A DNA stretch of 64,000 bases, taken from contig NZ_JAJTNP010000003.1 in NCBI RefSeq assembly GCF_021311115.1, positions 307,732 through 371,731 of the forward strand, written 5' to 3'. The position numbers and the translations under genes were made by a program. Below the pieces are notes generated by a model, which did not search any database, was not told where the DNA came from, and saw nothing but the letters and a program-made list of their open reading frames with translations. This document shows, piece by piece, positions 61,507-64,000 of this stretch. Source of the DNA: Chryseobacterium gwangjuense (GTDB lineage Bacteria; Bacteroidota; Bacteroidia; Flavobacteriales; Weeksellaceae). Each line of letters opens with the position of its first letter. The stretch's first letter is position 1.

Positions 61507-62691
61507 CTATAAACTATATCCGTTTTTCTTTGCCAGTTCAAGAACTGATTTTTCAATCGCTTTTCCAAGATCATCAGCATCAGAATTTCCTCTTTTTTTC
61601 ATTTCTGCATCAATAAAATTCTGACGTTTCAGAGAAAGCTCTTCAATCTCTTTCTGAATTTTTTCACGTTCGGCAGATTTTGCAGCAACTGCTTTTTGTA
61701 TTTCTTCCTTGCTTTTACCCTTTAATTCTTTCGGAAGCTCTTCTTCTTTTACCGTTGACATGAAACCGGAATCTTTTTCAGCACGGTCTACCAAATCCCA
61801 ATGATCGTTTTTGTAAGCATTCTTCTTAGATTTGGCTACAGTTCTTTCTGCTGCAATGGCTGCAGATTGAGCTTTGGCATTTTGATCCTGAGCCACTTGT
61901 TTAACTTTATATTCTGCACCGTGACTTCCATAATACATGTAAGTATCATTCAATCTTGTATTGCATTCAGAAATTCTTATATCATAAGGAGTTTCAATAT
62001 AAATTACTTTTCTGTCGCTGTCGATATTGAAATATTTTCCGTCTCCGAGTGAAGCTCCGTTTTGCCAGAAAGTTTGGATACCTTCGTTTCTGTCACCACA
62101 AAAGATGGTATTTGTATAGATGTTTTTTCTTTTTGCACTTGAAATCACTTCTTTATAATTAATCTTTCCTTGATCGAAAGACTCATTACCTGCAATATAG
62201 ATTAGCTTCATGCTTTTTTCATTCCCATCCCAGTTCAGGTTCATGGTGGCATCACGAATTACAGCTCCGCAATATTCACTTCCACCATTGGTTCTTAAGG
62301 CAAATAGCTTTTCAGAAATTAAATCTAAATCTTGAGTAAGCGGAGCAACTTGGCGGATGTAATTTTCATCCTGAAGACCATCATTTCCATATTCGTACAA
62401 AGCAATTTCAATTTGAGGTGCTTTTCCGTTGTATTTCAGGGTGGTTAAAGTGTTGACAATATTCCAAAGTCTGGATTTTGCCTGATCGATCAATCCATCC
62501 ATGCTGTTTGAAGTATCAAGAAGTAAAGCTACCTGAATTTTATTTTCTTTACTTGCCGATGTGGAACTTTGAGTGTCGTTCTGAACAATGGTGTGCTGTG
62601 TAGGCTCTTTACATCCTTTTATTGAAGAAGTCTGAGCATTTAAAAAAGCAACTGTCCCAATTGTTAATGCTAAGGTTTTAATAGTTATCAT
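61507..62691 (-). CDS. VWA domain-containing exported protein
   Basis: A 394-residue protein with a signal peptide (ending LNAQ, about residue 20). The von Willebrand factor A domain covers about residues 48-230, with the metal site DTSNSM (DxSxS) at its start. The C-terminal half is charged and helical, probably coiled coil (about 265-394). It follows the SIMPL gene by 10 bases and shares its operon. Partner unknown. Confidence 0.85.
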   Translation of the reverse strand: MITIKTLALTIGTVAFLNAQTSSIKGCKEPTQHTIVQNDTQSSTSASKENKIQVALLLDTSNSMDGLIDQAKSRLWNIVNTLTTLKYNGKAPQIEIALYEYGNDGLQDENYIRQVAPLTQDLDLISEKLFALRTNGGSEYCGAVIRDATMNLNWDGNEKSMKLIYIAGNESFDQGKINYKEVISSAKRKNIYTNTIFCGDRNEGIQTFWQNGASLGDGKYFNIDSDRKVIYIETPYDIRISECNTRLNDTYMYYGSHGAEYKVKQVAQDQNAKAQSAAIAAERTVAKSKKNAYKNDHWDLVDRAEKDSGFMSTVKEEELPKELKGKSKEEIQKAVAAKSAEREKIQKEIEELSLKRQNFIDAEMKKRGNSDADDLGKAIEKSVLELAKKNGYSL

Positions 62692-62701
62692 GACTTTGTG
62701 T

Positions 62702-63376
62702 TTAAAGAATTTCGTATTTTGTTTTGATGCTGTATTTCAGCTTAATGTTTTCGATATTTTCGAAAGAATAATCGATTCCTGCGTCTGCTGTTTCCAGTTG
62801 CATATTGCTTACTCTTGCAGATTTATAAGCAACCGGAAGAATCGTGTCGCTGGTATAATCTTCAATTTCTACGATTTCAAGGGAAGCTCCGACTTTTTTA
62901 CCCATGCTTTCCAATAAGTAACCCGCTTTTTCTTTAGCTGCCTTTAATGCATTAATTTTAACGGTTTTTCTAAAATCAGCGATTTGGGTATTTTTGATTT
63001 CAACGATGTTGATGCTGGTGATACACTTTTGATTCAGGTTTTCAAATAGATTTCCCATATCTGTTTTTTTGGTTACCTTAAATTGAAAACCTTTGGTAAA
63101 GCTTTTTTTGAGATAAATATTTTGATACATCGATTTGAATTTGATGTCCTCGTTTTTTACCCCATTGCTTTTTAAGATTTCAAATAATTTTTTTTCGTTG
63201 GAGGCAAGATCATTTTTGTTATCGCCTTTTATTCCGATGCTGAAAATGATTTCATCCGGCTCCACTTCCATTTCTGCAACTCCGGTTACTTCAATGGCAT
63301 TTTTCTTTACTTCCTGCGCATTGGCAAAACTGGTTAACGTAAAGAATCCGATCAATAAAAAATGTTTAAGTTTCAT
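62702..63376 (-). CDS. SIMPL domain-containing exported protein
   Basis: A 224-residue periplasmic or surface protein with a signal peptide (ending FANAQ). The SIMPL (DUF541) domain starts at about residue 28 with IEVTGVAEMEVEPDEIIFSI and contains KAAKEKAGYLLESMGKKVG, both family hallmarks. The family is tied to oxidative stress in E. coli (YggE), but the role is not settled. First gene of the SIMPL-VWA operon. Confidence 0.87.
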   Translation of the reverse strand: MKLKHFLLIGFFTLTSFANAQEVKKNAIEVTGVAEMEVEPDEIIFSIGIKGDNKNDLASNEKKLFEILKSNGVKNEDIKFKSMYQNIYLKKSFTKGFQFKVTKKTDMGNLFENLNQKCITSINIVEIKNTQIADFRKTVKINALKAAKEKAGYLLESMGKKVGASLEIVEIEDYTSDTILPVAYKSARVSNMQLETADAGIDYSFENIENIKLKYSIKTKYEIL

Positions 63377-63488
63377 AATTTCCTGTTTAAATTTCTAAAG
63401 TAAAATTACGCTGAACAGAAACTGAAATTGAGTAAACTTGGTGAACTGAGGTTTTCACTTGGTGGAAGAAATATAATGATGTTTATTA

Positions 63489-64000
63489 TTAATCTACCAA
63501 AATATGAAACCGGTCTTGTAATGCATTCATTCCTTTACTGTCAACAGGTTTAGCCTTTATCATTTGGTTATTAAAAGAAAAAATAATAGCATTGTCTTTC
63601 TGATCTTTTACTAATAAATGTTTTGAAATATTGTGTTGGTTGTCTTCAATAATAATTTGGCCGTCAAAAGAAAGATCATAGTGAAAGGAAGTCATCTTTT
63701 CGGAAGACTTTTCCATGAAGATCAGATAATGATCTTTATGAAAGAATATATATTGATAGGGACTACTTGATGAAACGATTTCATAGGCTCCTGCTAAACG
63801 TAATGAATTTTTGTCTTCCGCTTCAAAATCGTTACTGAAGTAGGGGATTAGTATGTTGATAAATATAGTTCCTAAAATCAGAACCTTTAAAAAAGTTTTA
63901 TAGGGTAAAAATAAAGGTTGGTCAAAAAAAGTTTTATTCCGAAGATCAATAATTTTAAGAATAAGTTCCCATCCGTTTCTTCTGACAAGAAAAATACTCA
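63489..64000 (-). CDS. Membrane protein of unknown function, 5' end outside the window
   Basis: The minus-strand frame is open from the window edge to a stop at 63489, giving at least the last 169 residues; an internal ATG at 63716 is not the start. The visible part has a hydrophobic helix (TFLKVLILGTIFINILIPYF) and then a soluble domain rich in beta strands (AGAYEIVSSSSPYQY, KHLLVKDQKDNAIIF). I do not recognise the family. It could be the tail of a larger integral membrane protein. Confidence 0.65.
   Translation of the reverse strand, partial: SIFLVRRNGWELILKIIDLRNKTFFDQPLFLPYKTFLKVLILGTIFINILIPYFSNDFEAEDKNSLRLAGAYEIVSSSSPYQYIFFHKDHYLIFMEKSSEKMTSFHYDLSFDGQIIIEDNQHNISKHLLVKDQKDNAIIFSFNNQMIKAKPVDSKGMNALQDRFHILVD

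Overview
The window reads as a stretch of chromosome from a low-GC member of the Bacteroidota, class Flavobacteriia, most like Chryseobacterium or a close relative in the Weeksellaceae. This rests on a type IX secretion sorting domain, lineage-typical families (DUF5683, DUF6438, GSCFA, WbqC, a TonB-like transducer with an N-terminal RNKEYGAY motif), start codons without clear Shine-Dalgarno sequences, and many promoters of the form TTTG-N19 to N22-TANNTTTG. I saw no rRNA, prophage, insertion sequence or CRISPR array.

Layout. 1-3.0 kb: three tRNA genes (Arg, Pro, Ser) on the minus strand, a lipoprotein peptidoglycan amidase and aspartase. 3.0-8.1 kb: two overlapping glycosyltransferase-type genes facing a flippase and an FkbM methyltransferase, then a DUF2461 gene. 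8.3-13.1 kb: a DEAD-box helicase, a DUF47/PiT phosphate uptake pair and a polyprenyl diphosphate synthase. 13.1-18.5 kb: GSCFA, DUF4269, TatD and a GT-C-like membrane protein in one run, then an RhlE-type helicase and a DUF6438 lipoprotein. 18.7-26.5 kb: a T9SS cargo protein, the hpt-adk-obgE operon, a repeat-rich gap, an ABC-F ATPase behind a structured leader, and purA. 26.7-36.3 kb: a TonB-like protein, parA-parB-DUF5683-dapB-lepB, WbqC, a subtilase and two small lipoproteins. 36.4-40.0 kb: four genes that match the route to polyprenyl-phosphate arabinofuranose. 40.0-42.7 kb: a lipoprotein, a cysteine desulfurase, thioredoxin and four identical tRNA-Asp genes. 42.8-49.7 kb: a TetR-controlled TolC/HlyD/ABC export operon. 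49.8-64 kb: an L,D-transpeptidase homologue, an aspartyl protease with PDZ domain, tyrS, an ECF sigma factor, lipA, a divergent AraC/MFS pair, a FAD oxidoreductase, a VWA/SIMPL pair and a truncated membrane protein.

The most notable system is at 36.4-40.0 kb: a UbiA-type phosphoribosyltransferase, a DprE1-like oxidase, a DprE2-like reductase and a HAD phosphatase, which together could supply every step from PRPP and a polyprenyl phosphate to a lipid-linked D-arabinofuranose donor. This is best known from mycobacteria. The oxidase carries Ala375 where the mycobacterial enzyme has the cysteine trapped by benzothiazinones. Other points of interest are a 16-base operator found in the same form before tetR and before the export operon, a nested stem-loop leader before the ABC-F gene, a compact structured repeat at 23.0 kb, and intergenic islands built from short degenerate words.
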